A DNA stretch of 64,000 bases. Origin: Lasiosphaeris hirsuta. Taxonomy: Eukaryota; Ascomycota; Sordariomycetes; Sordariales; Lasiosphaeriaceae. The translations under genes were made by a program, and so were the position numbers. The notes beneath the pieces are model-generated. The model did not search any database, was not told the origin of the DNA, and saw nothing but the letters and a program-made list of their open reading frames with translations. Below, one piece after another: positions 1 to 12,206 of this stretch. The stretch lies in contig JAUKUA010000003.1 of the NCBI GenBank assembly GCA_030549175.1, forward strand, positions 2,852,001 through 2,916,000, given 5' to 3'. Every line of letters begins with the position of its first letter. Position 1 is the first letter of the stretch.

Positions 1-326
1 CCCCGTCCGACGGCATGCGACACGTGTAGAGTCACCATGCTCAAGGCAACCTCGCACTTTTTCTGACGCCACAGGAAATCGAAGTCGCTCGATTGCCTCC
101 CAAACTGGGTATGGAAGTTGTCGTCACCGAAGGGGTAGAGTAACTCGGCCATGATGGAAGGTACGCGTTTACTGAGAGGCGCCGCCCGTTGCAGAAGTGA
201 GATAGGGTCTCCAGTCTGGCCGTTCATGAAAGCGCCGTCGTGGCTCGACGTCCAGTGGAGATGGACATGATCCAGGCCAGGTTGGAGCCACGGCTCTACT
301 GCCAGGTTCAGTGCCTCGAATTCCAC
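1..326 (-). other. Coding-like open frame running off the left edge
   Basis: The minus strand is open for about 108 codons, from just after a stop at 327-329 to base 1. The frame has a normal, non-repetitive amino-acid mix with many charged and aromatic residues (for example HLHWTSSHDG and FGDDNFHTQFG). There is no ATG near its upstream end, so it would be an internal exon or a decayed remnant. It lies next to a pseudogene on the same strand, so decay is plausible. I do not recognise the family. It could be chance: an overlapping plus-strand frame (240-590) is also open. Confidence that it is a real gene piece is low. Confidence 0.3.
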
Positions 327-1144
327 CTAATCTTCCTCATCCGCCACCTTGCCGTCTTTGTGTTTAGCAAGGTTGCCTCAGAGGTCACCTCCATTCTCCA
401 AACCTACCTCGCAGGACTCGCGACAGACTCGTGTTATTACAGGTGGGGCATGGTTTCGATTGATGGTGGGTTGGAGCCTACACGTAGTCTCGAGTACATG
501 TTGCGACGGGCAGTCGATCTCAACAACACGCTGCGGGAGGCAAACCCATCAAATCGCACGGCGGAGCTCGGCAGGCAGCGAGGAGAATAAGGGGAAATCC
601 CCTAGCGACGTCATTTTTTGCCGGAGCTGTGAGTGGTGTTTTGGCGGGGAGGTCACCGGACTTGACGAATAAGATTGAGTCGTGCAGTTGTGAGTGAGGT
701 GTGTCGTGTTGAAGGTTCGACAACTCGGATCTAAAAGTAGGAATGCAGAGAAGGGAGGTGCAATACAACCCTGGTTTGTTCGCGCAAGGTGGCCTTCCCC
801 TAATGTCCAAAGGGAGACATTGAAGCCCTGGAAAGGCGTATTTGATATTTCAAAGGCCTCTCCAGCATCAAAAACAGCACTTATGGCAAAGCTTGGAAAG
901 TAATATTTGGTATTTGAAAAGGCCTTGCCCATATACACGAGGCATCGATACTCATCTTTACAAGCCTCGAGTCCTATGCTAACAAACAAACAAGCGGCGC
1001 AGGAACTTCCGCAGATTGCTAACACGACATGATAGAACGGATGTGGAATCACCCAGTACTTTCCTCGCCTCTAAGAAACTTCACAAGTATCAGCTAGGCA
1101 CCAACTCCCCGACTACAGCTTGGATTTAGTACATCAATCTTATC
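326..1144. other. Gap without a convincing gene
   Basis: Both strands carry only short open frames with no family signal. The only structure I see is the degenerate repeat copy at about 767-955, listed separately. Confidence 0.6.
767..955 (+). repeat. Degenerate internally repetitive element, copy A
   Basis: This stretch starts with AACCCTGGTTTG and continues with CCTTCCC, a CCAAAGGGAG block, several AAAGGC/AGGCCT modules separated by A/T-rich spacers (including AGCATCAAAAA and TTATGG), and ends near GGCATCGATACTCATCTTTA. The same order of blocks occurs at about 60451-60683 in the same orientation. Inside each copy, a module of roughly 40 nt built around AAGGCCTTT recurs in degenerate form. 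No coding capacity and no clear terminal inverted repeats are visible. Confidence 0.5.
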
Positions 1145-4100
1145 CTTTTTGGTGGGTAGTTATACCAACGGCGAGTGCCGGTATCTGGCGGACATATGCC
1201 TTGGCCGCCCTCGAGATAGCAGTAGCCAGTTTCCTCTTTTTCTCCCTGTCAGCTCTATCCAGTCAGGAGGGATTCCATAGTGCCCGAGCAGGTGAGTGAG
1301 TGCAGAAAGCATCTTTGTCCAAGTCATTAAGAATGAGGTCCATCTCGTAACTGCCCATTCTAAGATCGTCATAGGTCGTGTCCCCATACATGCGGTCTGT
1401 GTTGCTATGGCCGAGGCCATTGTAGAAAATGCAGTGGAAGTCTATTAGAAGGGCTAGTTAACTGCGAAGAGCCGGGGCTGGGGAACCCGCGATGCTTACA
1501 CTACATACCATCGGCAGCGATGCCAACGTCATTGATCATAGCCGCGTCGATCGCGAATGAGACCATATCGTTAATTTATTGCACATAGCTGTTGAAGTGC
1601 TCGTCATACCCCGTGTTGACCTCCTTGTTATCGCTCGTATAAGTCGTCGAGCATAGCTTCCAGTACCTTCATCACATGAACCTCCCGGCACCACTAGTTT
1701 AGAGAAGCCCCTTTTTGCTTCAAAGCATCCAGCCAGTCAAATTTGAGCGTAAAGTCGCAGATGGGATCTTCGATGCCGACATCCTCGAAGCCTTCACCAG
1801 CGCCTTTTCCGTCGCCGCCGAAATCACGGCCCAGATCGACTGCCCAGTCAACAGGTCCTCCAAAATGAAGGCCGTAATATCGTGCGCGCCGGAGGATGTA
1901 GGTCTCTAGACACAGCCAGGATAACCACTCGGTGCTATCGTAGACGATGATATCGCCCTCATCCTCCCACTAGTCGACGTTTCTGTCACCATATAGTAGG
2001 GGGTCACCGTTAATGATAGAGCTGAGCTCATAACTGGGGATGTAGCCAACGCTGCAGAGTCGGTCATTAGTTGATTATTTTGGGCACCTTATCATATAGG
2101 GATATCCGGGCGAAGATAAGGCATTTCTGGCATCCCACTGGCCACGCAGATCGTACGTAATGTAGACAATATAGTCAAGGAGCTCGGTCATGGCATTAAC
2201 GGGAAATTTTTGCAGGCACCAGAACGAGATGGTTGTTGCGATGGAGAGCGACTTTCCTACGGGGAGAAGCTTTTCCACGGCTTGGAGGAACTTGTAGTAG
2301 TTCTGGCCTTCCTCAGCCCCCCGGGAGGGAGTGCTGGGGATATCAGCTGCCTATGAGCAGAGGTTAGCTATTTCTCCTGGTGGAAGCGATACAAGGAAAG
2401 GGCTAATACCTATGCCAGGGTATTCCCAGTCAAAATCTACTCCGTCGAGGCCATTTCCGGTTACACATTTGACGATATTGGTGGCGGCCTTCAGTCTGTT
2501 CGCCTCAGTCAACACAACACTCCTGAAGATCTGATAAGTAAAGCGCGTCGTTGGAAAAGGCCCAGCCACCAAGCAAGATTAATCGCTTGATTCCCGTCAA
2601 CTTCTTGAGGTCAGGAAAGGCAAAGTGCATGTGGGTATATGTGAGGCCGCCAGAGGGAGCGACCTCGGGTATCTTGGAGATATCCATATTCAGGAAGTTG
2701 CGATCCACGTTCCAAGCTTCGAAATAGCCAATGGCTCTGAACTGGGACCATAGGACAACGTCTTTGTTTTTAGTGATGTTGTTGCCGCAGCTCGAGATAC
2801 ACCCGTTGCTGCCAGCCTAGGCTACCCCTGGGGCGCCTGTGTCGGCGGGTGATTCCACGCAGAAATCTCTGTCAATTCCGCATTGGCACCATATGTTACA
2901 AAACACCATGAGAGGGCAAGGGTTGAGATCGGCCAGCTTGGTGCCGTTTGTAGGCCTCACGGTGCTGGGGACTTGGGGTCTAGGAAGGCCGTTAGCCATC
3001 TTCCACCTCCGGGACTGAGGCAAAAGGTGTAGGTACTCACCCGCATCTGGTATTGCTGATGGAGTTTGGCATGAGCGGATCCCACTTGCTGGGGCAGATG
3101 AGCTGCCCTGGCTGGATCTCTAAGCATCCCGACCATCCCCAGGTCTGCTTGTTGACGGTTTGGATGGCAGTGACGCTGGTCGTGTGCGAGGCAGCAATCT
3201 GGGCACAAGTGTCATCCTTCCGAATGGTATATATCATACAAAAACCATCCTTGTTGGGCTGGGGCGAGAAGTCAGGCAGCTTGCCCTTGGAGCAACATAC
3301 ATACTAGCCGACCTGGAGGGTGTTGCAGAAGGTTGTTGCACAGCCGTTGAACTTGATGAGGTGCTTCGGTGATAGCACAGTGGTTTGCTGCGGCCCAACA
3401 CCCCTCCCCGGATTTGACTTGGGTGTACTTACTGCACACCGTACAAGGCGTGAGGTCGCGCTTTCCCCTTGCGAGCGAGGGTAGAGTTACCGGCGCCGAC
3501 AACGCTCGGGTCACCTGCGTAGGCAATGGCAGGTATGATACCAACCGACACATCGGGGATGGGTCTCCTCGTGGCTCAAAACCCCGGGGCACTGGGCATC
3601 GCTCCAGCCGCGAACTACGTCCTGAACGGCCCCGAGATCGTCGTCGGCATCTGCAAAGATGCTTACAATCTGCGTGGCAAGGGCCTGGTCGCCGCAGGCC
3701 TGCGCGCCCATCCGTGCCGGCGATCCGCTCGACTTAATTTGTGCGATGAAGCTCTCTAGGAGGACGTCGGCTGCGCTCTTGCGATCAACCTGCGTGCCAA
3801 CGTACACGCCGATGGTCGCCTCGCCGGATCGCGCGAACATGACGGTCGACTGGCAGTTGGCGTCGGCCTCGACGTACGCCGCAAGGGCATCGGCCGCTGC
3901 CCTGATCACCAGAGGACCACGTAATGTGAACCGGGACCTTGTTCTTCTGGGGCCGAGCGGCCAAGGTGGTGCAGGCTATGCTAGTGGTAGCATTGCTAGA
4001 GCTTGAAGCGTCGTCGCTGGTCCCGTTGGACCCTGTAAACTGCCGTGATGCAAGAGGAGGGGACCCCTGGTGACGGCCAAGACGCGGCTGTCCGAGGTTG

Positions 4101-4380
4101 TGCAGGCCCGCAGGGTGAAGTCAAGGTCGGGGGAGTCGACGGCGTTGTGCAGCGCCAGGTCGAAGAGGGTGGTCTTGTCGCCCGCCTGCATCGTGTTGAA
4201 GTCGTGATAATGCGTCCAGTTCCGCGGGTCAGGCCCCGAGAGGCTACATGCCTACGGGCAGATGTCTGGCATGGTAGTGCCAAACAAGCGGGCGGCGTGG
4301 GAATCTCGGATGAGGGAGAGGACGGCCATGATGGTGGCCGCAGCCCCGGCCAGGCCACCAGGGACGTAGTGGACCTTCAT
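1145..4380 (-). pseudogene. Broken subgroup C chitinase (LysM + GH18)
   Basis: Pieces of a secreted LysM-GH18 chitinase (the killer-toxin-alpha-like subgroup C of filamentous fungi) lie collinearly on the minus strand. An ATG at 4378-4380 begins a signal-peptide-like stretch followed by a Cys-rich N-terminal region. A LysM module (YTIRKDDTCAQIA) lies at 3037-3237. GH18 follows, with the active-site motif DGVDFDWE at about 2423-2446 (catalytic Glu intact) and LDYIVYITYDLRGQWD near 2160-2200. The family's C-terminal region spans 1145-1900. The gene is interrupted by in-frame stops at 4252-4254, 1970-1972, 1694-1696 and 1576-1578, and needs frame changes between about 3510 and 4000. Family members act on cell-wall chitin outside the cell; this copy cannot make a full protein. 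Confidence 0.8.
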
Positions 4381-5511
4381 GTCTATCCTGGGGGAGAATT
4401 AACAAGAAGGAGGATGAAGAACGTGAGAGAGGAGCTGAGGGTGGGAGGGAGTATTGTGCTTGGCAGGGTGTTGCCCGGAGAGGGCCCTTATGAAGTTCAT
4501 GATCCGCTGCTGTTTGCTTGCCTGGACCTTAACCGAGTGATAACGTGGCTTTTGGCCGTGCGGTTGACAACTCGACCAAGCCACTTCGGATTTTCGGCTC
4601 GAGTACGCCTTGAAGCTATACATACGGGTTGGCTATAACATTGTAAGACCCCGGTTCCAGGGGTAATATATTCTTGGCTATAACGATCTCTAAGTTAACC
4701 ATCATGAACACCCACGCTAGCTAGTCAACCTTGAATCCCAGGTGTACTCTATTGTTATGAGAAAATGGTATTTTAGACTTCCATTTGCCCCAGTCTTCCC
4801 CTATGGACCAGCAATGCCCCTGCACCCTGGAAAAGAACTCTACACTTTCTGCCGGTTATGTTCGCACAACCCGCTGTACCTAAGTTATGTATATAACAAT
4901 TAGCCCGCGAAGGATATCAACCTGCTTTGTCGGTTCGCTAGTATAATATTCTTCATGTCGGCAGCCATGTTATGTTGGATGTGCTCTATATTATATTATT
5001 ACCCCTTGAGCTCTCCCAGGCTTCATTTTACTCTGCAACACACCATCTCCGGTAGGTTGCCAGTTCCTCATGGCCATACTCAATGCTTCCGAATTTCACA
5101 CCCCAATCTCAGGTAGTGTACTGCGGAGCGTACCGGTAATTTTGTCTAGGCTGCAGCTTGTATATCGCTGTGATGTATATAGCACGGACTCGAGTAGCTC
5201 AGGGCGCAGTCCTTACCCCTGAATGTCCAGTCACAGGATCTGTGTTAGACGTTGAGATCCCCCTTTCTCCCCCTTCACTCCTTCATTCTCTCTCTTCAAA
5301 AGAGTCCATTGCCTCACGTCTCTCGTCAGCTCCTGTCTACCCCTAGTCGGAGACAGCCAAGGTGAATGTGCTTTTGCCACGAAGTTGCCTCTGCTCCTCC
5401 TTACCGGGTGGGCGACCTCTGCCATAGCCTCCATTGGCGCAGGCCCGCTTCAAAGTTAATAAGCATCTGAGGTAGATAGTCACTACCTAAAAGGCTGACT
5501 GAACCCTAGCC
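4381..5511. other. Intergenic, A/T-richer, no gene seen
   Basis: This stretch separates two divergent broken genes and would once have been their promoters. It is richer in A/T than its surroundings. A short direct repeat TTGGCTATAAC occurs near 4630 and 4673. I see no open frame with family signal. Confidence 0.5.
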
Positions 5512-5958
5512 ATGCTTCTCTGGAACATTTACAGGATAGAAACTATTGCCTTCGGGGCAAGCAAGACGAAGCTCGCATCCGGCTGCGCGGGGACCATTCT
5601 GCCCGACAAAAGCTGCACATTTGACGAGTTCCTCAAGCACATTGACCGGGCCGAAGGCAAGGCAAAGAACAAACGGACGGGGTCGACGGGTGCCGAGAAG
5701 GAACTCCATAGGGCGCGCATCCTTGACCAGGCGAAGGGCAAGGTGAACGCGTTCACAAGGGATATCAACAAGGATATAGTGAAATTTGAGATTGCTGGTG
5801 ATCTTCAAATCGTGTATAAGAGCCCACAGCCGCGCTCGACGATGGCACCGCTTACGACGTGATGGACGATGCCAAGACGATCGACGCGGATTAGACCAAG
5901 CTCAACAGTGCCATCATCGACAGAGCCGTTGCCAAGTGGCTCACCATTACCCGACAAG
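5512..5958 (+). pseudogene. Broken small unknown gene facing the dead chitinase
   Basis: An ATG at 5512 opens a frame with a plausible protein composition (CTFDEFLKHID, KVNAFTRDINKDI). After about codon 103 (near 5820) the coding-like signal moves to another frame, which reads PTAALDDGTAYDVMDDAKTI. A TAG at 5892-5894 then interrupts it, and the same frame resumes with SAIIDRAVAKWLTITRQ until a possible splice donor at 5958. At least one frameshift and one stop therefore separate recognisable pieces. I do not know the family. Its place head to head with the decayed LysM chitinase suggests both belonged to one locus, but that is inference. Confidence 0.45.
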
Positions 5959-6285
5959 TAAATATTACTTGAGGCATGACAGTGCTATGAAGTACGTTGC
6001 AAAATACGGGAGTGAGGTCAAGGGCCCTATACCAGTAGACTGCTTGTAATGTAAGTGGCAGAACGGGCTAGGTGGAATGAGTTTGGTTGGGAGGTTGAAT
6101 AAGGGTGGATATTGGAGTCTCGCTAGTTGACTTTATGTATGAGACAGGCCTTGCTGCACATTCTGTGTCTTCTGGTTGTACCAGCAACATTGTTACACGT
6201 TGCTCTAACACTAACATCGAGAAACGAGGGTGAAATATTTCATGTTTTAGAAGCATTCTCCAACCATGGCCCCGTACTGCCTGCA
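5959..6285. other. Intergenic
   Basis: Downstream sequence of the minus-strand SDR gene. I see no gene here; a short plus-strand open frame (6127-6342) has no family signal. Confidence 0.5.
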
Positions 6286-7296
<1,011 letters not shown>

Positions 7297-7331
7297 TGGA
7301 TCGTGTTTTTATAAGAGGGAAACAAAACACC

Positions 7332-7363
<32 letters not shown>

Positions 7364-8217
7364 GTGCGAGGGATAGAGGATGGGCAAAATGAGCAGAGAG
7401 AAGCACTTGCAACTCTCTTTATGGACGCCAGACAGTGACGAAACCTAACCTAGCCTGTGATTCCCCTCGGCGTGTGCAGCCCAATGGGCCGAAACCATCC
7501 CCAACGGAGACACGGTGCATGGCAAAGGTTCTGGGCGTGCCCAAGGACACAAGAGGGGCCAGAGGGGTCCACGGAGCCGAGAGAGCCAGAGGGATCCAAG
7601 ACCCAAAACCGAAGGGTTCCTGCACCATGACGGGATGAAATTCGTGAATGCTAATGGAGCGGGTAACTCGACCGCGGGAACCGGGGCGGCAGGCGGCAGG
7701 TCCGGTCCTACGTAGCAGGGAGTCGGGATGAGTGAGAGCAAATCGTCGACCCAAACTTGTCCATGTCGCCCTCAGTGTTGGATCTCACGATGAGAAGCAG
7801 AGGGAACCCGAAGGATTAGCGCACTGGGCAGCCAATCACCCAATATAATTAGGTTCCTAGTTCCCTGTCGAGGCGGGCTCGCTGCCTGCCTCTATAAGGC
7901 GGGGGGAATCTTGGGATTTTGGGATTTACCCCCTACGGAACCCCGCCAATTTCTCATTAACGCTCATCGCCCCCTCCCGCTCCACCAGGGCCTAGGTAAG
8001 GTATGTAGGGGGGCGGCTAGGTGCTGACTCTGCCACGCCGAGGGTGCCCCGGGCACTGATGTGTCCACCGAACGGCAACACGTGTACTACTCGTTACTCC
8101 TTGCGACTTACTCCTTCACCTTCCATATTACCATATTATCTGGATATGCGCCAACCAAGCTGTCATCCCTCGCTCCGTCCCATCTCTGCCTCCACCTGAC
8201 ACCGCCCCAGATCGCTC
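7297..8217. promoter_or_regulatory. Shared upstream region of the SDR gene and FAD synthetase
   Basis: This 0.9-kb gap lies between divergent starts and must hold both promoters. It contains the 29-nt homopolymer described separately. TATAAGG occurs at about 7892, but it is 0.3 kb from the nearer start, so I do not call it a TATA box. No gene is evident. Confidence 0.5.
7332..7360. repeat. 29-nt oligo-A tract
   Basis: An uninterrupted run of 29 A lies 36 nt upstream of the SDR start codon, so it reads as oligo-T in that gene's leader or promoter. It is flanked by CACC and TTGGTG, so CACCAA and TTGGTG form a 6-bp inverted repeat around the run. Long poly(dA:dT) tracts exclude nucleosomes in fungi; a role here is inference. 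Confidence 0.95.
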
Positions 8218-9401
8218 ATGTCGAACGTTGAAATGACACAAGCTCAGACGCAAGATGTCCCCCGCACGAACGGTGTCGCGAAGCATGCCTCGGTATCCCA
8301 CGCGCCCCACTCCCGAACACCCCCCGCCATTTGCTACACCTTGCGGCGCAAGGTGAATACCTTCCTCAACACGCACCCCGAGACGAAGCTTGTTAGGGAT
8401 ACGCAAGTCCAGGTTCGCCTGGCTATGGCCACTATCGACGAAGCGCTGCAAAGATATGGGTACGTGAGGCTTGCCCCTGAAGGTCGGGAAGCTCCAGCTG
8501 CAGAGCTCGAGTAAAGTAGAGAAAAAGGGGCTCCTCCAATATTGACTAGCAGCTAACAATCTGGCTCTGCTCAGACGCGAAGAATTCTCCCTCGCATATA
8601 ATGGCGGCAAAGACTGCCTTGTTCTGCTCGTTCTGATCCTCGCCTGCCTCCCCGGTCTGGCCCCGACACCCCCCTTCGCCTCATCCCCGGGCCCCTCGGG
8701 ACCGACCGACACTACCACCGCAGACGAGGTAGAAACTCCACCAGCGTCCTCGGAAGCGCAAAAAAACCAACAGCAACCTCACAAAGCAAATCCCAGCACC
8801 GAACCCACAGAAGACGAAGAACCCCCACAACCCCTCCAAGCAATCTACATCGCGCCGCCGGATCCGTTCCCCGAGGTCGAGGCCTTCGTGGCGACATCGA
8901 CGAAGCAGTACCACCTGGACCTGGTGCGCTACTCGCTGCCCATGCGGCGCGCGCTGGAGGCGTACCTGGGGGACCGGCCTGCGGTGCGCGCCATCTTCAT
9001 GGGCACACGGCGGACGGATCCGCACAGCGAGTTCCTCCGGCCCTTCAGCCCGACGGACGCCGACTGGCCGCAATTTATGCGGGTGAATCCGCTGCTGGAC
9101 TGGCATTATGCCGAGATCTGGACTGTGAGTATTCCTTCCTGGTATTCTGATATCTGTGTTTTATGGCCTGAATCTGTGTAGAGATGTGCTGATGTAAGAA
9201 ATCCCCCCCCCCTTCCAAAAGTTCATTCGCCAACTCGATCTCTCCTTCTGCTGCCTCTATGACCAGGGCTTTTCCTCGCTCGGCGGCATGACCAATACGC
9301 GCCCGAACCCGGCCCTCGCGCTGGATCCCGACGCCAAGACGTTCCGGCCCGCGTATGAGCTGGTGCGTGACGACGAGGAGCGCTTGGGTCGCGATAGGTA
9401 G
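8218..9401 (+). CDS. FAD1: FAD synthetase (FMN adenylyltransferase)
   Basis: Exons 8218-8510, 8575-9124 and 9222-9401 give 340 residues. The enzyme transfers AMP from ATP to FMN to make FAD in the cytosol, and belongs to the PAPS-reductase-like adenylyltransferases. Visible marks are the PP-loop-type AYNGGKDC (residues 105-112), MGTRRTDP, RVNPLLDWHYAEIW, and YDQGFSSLGG near the C-terminus. A low-complexity segment of about 60 residues rich in P, T, E and Q separates the nucleotide-binding motif from IYIAPPDPFPEVEAF; yeast Fad1 is about 306 residues and lacks most of it. The second intron ends in the less usual AAAG acceptor, which keeps the TWxFIRQLDL continuity. The gene is divergent from the SDR gene and convergent with the dioxygenase gene. 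Confidence 0.9.
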
Positions 9402-9855
9402 CGCGAAGGGTGCCTCAAAGTAATGGCATCATAATGATAGCAGCCGTAAGTAGTAGGATACCATCGTACAATACCTTGATCAAGAACCTACATCAGCTTT
9501 GATCTTGACACTGTTTTCTTTTCCCTTTAGCGACTTATCAGCATCCGCCACTTTATATATTTACATATGTATTCTAAAGGAATGAGGGGTTCGGCATGTG
9601 ATTGTTGGATTGGCCACCAACAAGTAAATACAGGGGGTAGAGAGCTTGTTTCTTTTGCCCAATCGGAGGCTTCCTTGTGATTTGGTTCAGCACGCTGCTG
9701 CGAGTGAGAGAAGCACACAGAGAACACCATAGCGTTGCAATTCGGCAATAGATAAAATCTAACAATTTTCAGGATTGCAAGCTCTCGGCAACATAGTATT
9801 TAGATATGCTACACACAACCTAGTAGGACCGGAAATACTGTTGAGAAGGTAAATA
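9402..9855. other. Convergent 3' intergenic region
   Basis: Lies between two convergent genes and is expected to hold both 3' ends. Nothing else is visible. Confidence 0.5.
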
Positions 9856-11787
9856 TCACCCCATAACCTGTGCAAGGACCTCTTCCTTCGAGAAGTTGCT
9901 GGTTCGCCATCGCGAGGTGAAATCATCCATTGAGACTAATATCGAAAAAGTCAGCAGCGACAGTAGAATAGCGCATTACATGAGGGCGCCAAGTAGGGAG
10001 GGACATACTATATGCTCCGCAGATTCTCCGAGTGCCAGTAAAGGCGGTCCGACCATGTAGAACACGCCAATTGTTGAAAACTACAATTGTGTTAGTAAAA
10101 CATATCAATAAGCAAGATTAGATGCAGTCATACTGAGTACTGTGCCAGGTTTCAGCTGAAACTTGAATTGCATATTTTCCCTCTTGAGGATCTGGTCCCA
10201 CTTTCGGGCGGCTTTATACCACGTATTGCCAAGCGGCACAACGCCTCGGTCGTCGTTATTCCATCGGATTTGAATCAGCTTCTTGCCTCGCACCAGAATA
10301 ACGGGACGCATCTGCCCTGGCGTGACTGCGATGCCCTCGTTACCGCTTGCGTGCCAGCGAACCGCCATGGAACGCAATGTCAACCAGGACCCATAGTCTT
10401 CCCGCTGGAGGATATTCGAGGCCTTGAATCCGTCGACGAGGATCGATTCGCCACCCGAGGCCGCCTCGACGTCAGCACCAGTTTCACCTCCGCCTATTTT
10501 AGGCGCCGGAACGTGCGACAAAAGGTGAAAGGCCTGCAAGCCTGCCGGGTCGGAAAAGTATGTTGTGTCCGTGTGGGGTGCCAGCGCAAGGTTCGTGTAG
10601 GCAGTATCGGCAGATGCGAGATCGGGAATGAAGTCGTAAAAGCCACCGTAATGCGTGTTGCGGATGGGCCCGATACGCTCCAGCAGCTGTTTTGTAGGTT
10701 CCGGGCTATGGTACGGTGTGTCGCAAACAAACACAAACCCGTTCGTTTTCTGTGCGGAGTACAATCTCAGTTAGAAAAGAAACATCCTGCGACATGGAGG
10801 CACTGACAATCAACGTAGTCAACTTGGCCATCCATTTTGGGTCCCTATCAATGCTGAGGTAGCTCATAGAGGACGGTCCTGGTACAGAGCCCCACAGGTT
10901 GCTCCTTCAGGGCATCAGTAAGCAACAGCTATGAATCACTAACAATTTAGGGTTTCATACGGAGCGGTCGTTTCATGTTCGCCATCCCCAAAAGCATAGC
11001 GATCGAGAGTGTTTACCGGGAATACGCTCTCATGCTGATCGGACCCTGGCCAGCTGATGTCAGCAACAAGGTTCCTAAGAAAGGTTTCTGAGAGACTGTT
11101 TTCCGCAACTCACAAGTTATTTTAAGGCATTCGCCGACACCCTCAGCATGAGCAGGGCGGATATCTGGATCGATCTGAAGGAACAAGCGTGGTGAGCGGT
11201 GACTGGGCGAGACACGCATGGTAGATAACTGGGACTATCGACATACATCAAAAGTGTCGAAGCTTCGTTGATTTGTGTCTTCGTTTCTACATTTGGCACA
11301 CGCACAGTTGTCCCTGGTTGCCAACATGAGCATGGGAAGGGGCAGCTTGAACAAACAGTGTTGACTACTCACCGCAGCCACAGATACGTGCTAGGATCGG
11401 AAACAGTCAGCGAAAGCTATATTGAAAATATCACTAGAAAGGGCGAGACACACATTCGACTAGTCGACCGTGGACCTGTACTACCATTTGTGACTTCAAA
11501 TGTATTTGGACGGACTTCGAAGTCAAGATTCCTAATACGGATCGTGTTTTTACGAGCAAATTCCTTTTGCTCCGTCTCCACTGGCTTCGACTCTACCTGG
11601 ACGTGCTGTGATAGCAGACTTTCCTCAGATTCAGCTTGGAGCTGCGGCGCCTAAAGCGAAGATCACATGCTTGGATACCGGCTTACCTGGACAAATGGAT
11701 CGGCTTTGAGCCTGGCCTTGACACATTCAATGGATATAGTCTGCGTCCAAAGACGACCGGCCTGAAAAATACGCGAAAAGCCTGCAT
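9856..11787 (-). CDS. Trimethyllysine dioxygenase-like (carnitine biosynthesis)
   Basis: Ten exons (11787-11687, 11618-11454, 11390-11373, 11313-11247, 11174-11114, 11045-10961, 10904-10808, 10749-10134, 10080-10009, 9935-9856) keep phase and give 453 residues. This Fe(II)/2-oxoglutarate dioxygenase family hydroxylates N6-trimethyllysine as the first step to carnitine; gamma-butyrobetaine dioxygenase is the close alternative. The N-terminal domain carries YLWLRDNCACAKC with Cys ligands for zinc. The jelly-roll core has iron ligands HTD (H257, D259) and distal H412 in WRVLHGRTAF, followed by GTRRICGAY. The chosen N-terminus (MQAFRVFFRPVVFGRR) is Arg-rich without acidic residues, like a mitochondrial presequence. 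The first two exon borders are the least certain; the rest is firm. Exon 3 is only 18 nt. Confidence 0.85.
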
Positions 11788-12206
11788 CGCAGTGATTAGT
11801 TCAACTGAACATGTGCTGTTGCACACAATGTTGGATGTCAATGCGAGGCCATGGATGGAATGGAGTCGCAAGCAGCTGACATGCACAGGCCCGTGCGTCC
11901 CGCATAGATCCGTTCAGCCGGGTCCCACGGGCGGGGCGGTGGAGTTGCTGGAAACATGTCAATTTCATCCGTCGCGAAAGTCAAACCCGAAAGAACTCAG
12001 ACACATATATTTCTGGTTTAGGTATGGGAGTATGAAAGAAACCCGCCTCCTCCCCCCCAAAGTTAAAATGGTTACCCTCACTCTTCCCATACAATCTCCC
12101 CAAAAAGTTACTTCTTCATACAAATATCCTGACACAGACGACATCACTGCATATACGCTTACCCACAAACCGAGCTTCAATGAACCCCACGTCCTTCCTT
12201 ATGCCC
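11788..12206. other. Intergenic between two minus-strand genes
   Basis: Holds the dioxygenase promoter and the 3' end of the upstream PhoD-like gene. A long plus-strand open frame crossing it (11636-12310) has no family signal and is antisense to known exons, so I do not call it. Confidence 0.5.

Noticed and set aside
1..6000. Strong RIP of the left region
   Set aside because: Stops exist, but the sequence is not markedly A/T-rich and also carries indels; without a computed RIP index I do not claim it.
7332..7360. Oligo-A as the tail of an inserted retroelement
   Set aside because: No body of an element and no target-site duplication is visible beside it.
10168..10806. 212-codon plus-strand frame
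   Set aside because: Exactly antisense to the dioxygenase catalytic exon; shadow frames are expected in G/C-rich third-position genes, and the translation has no domain signal.
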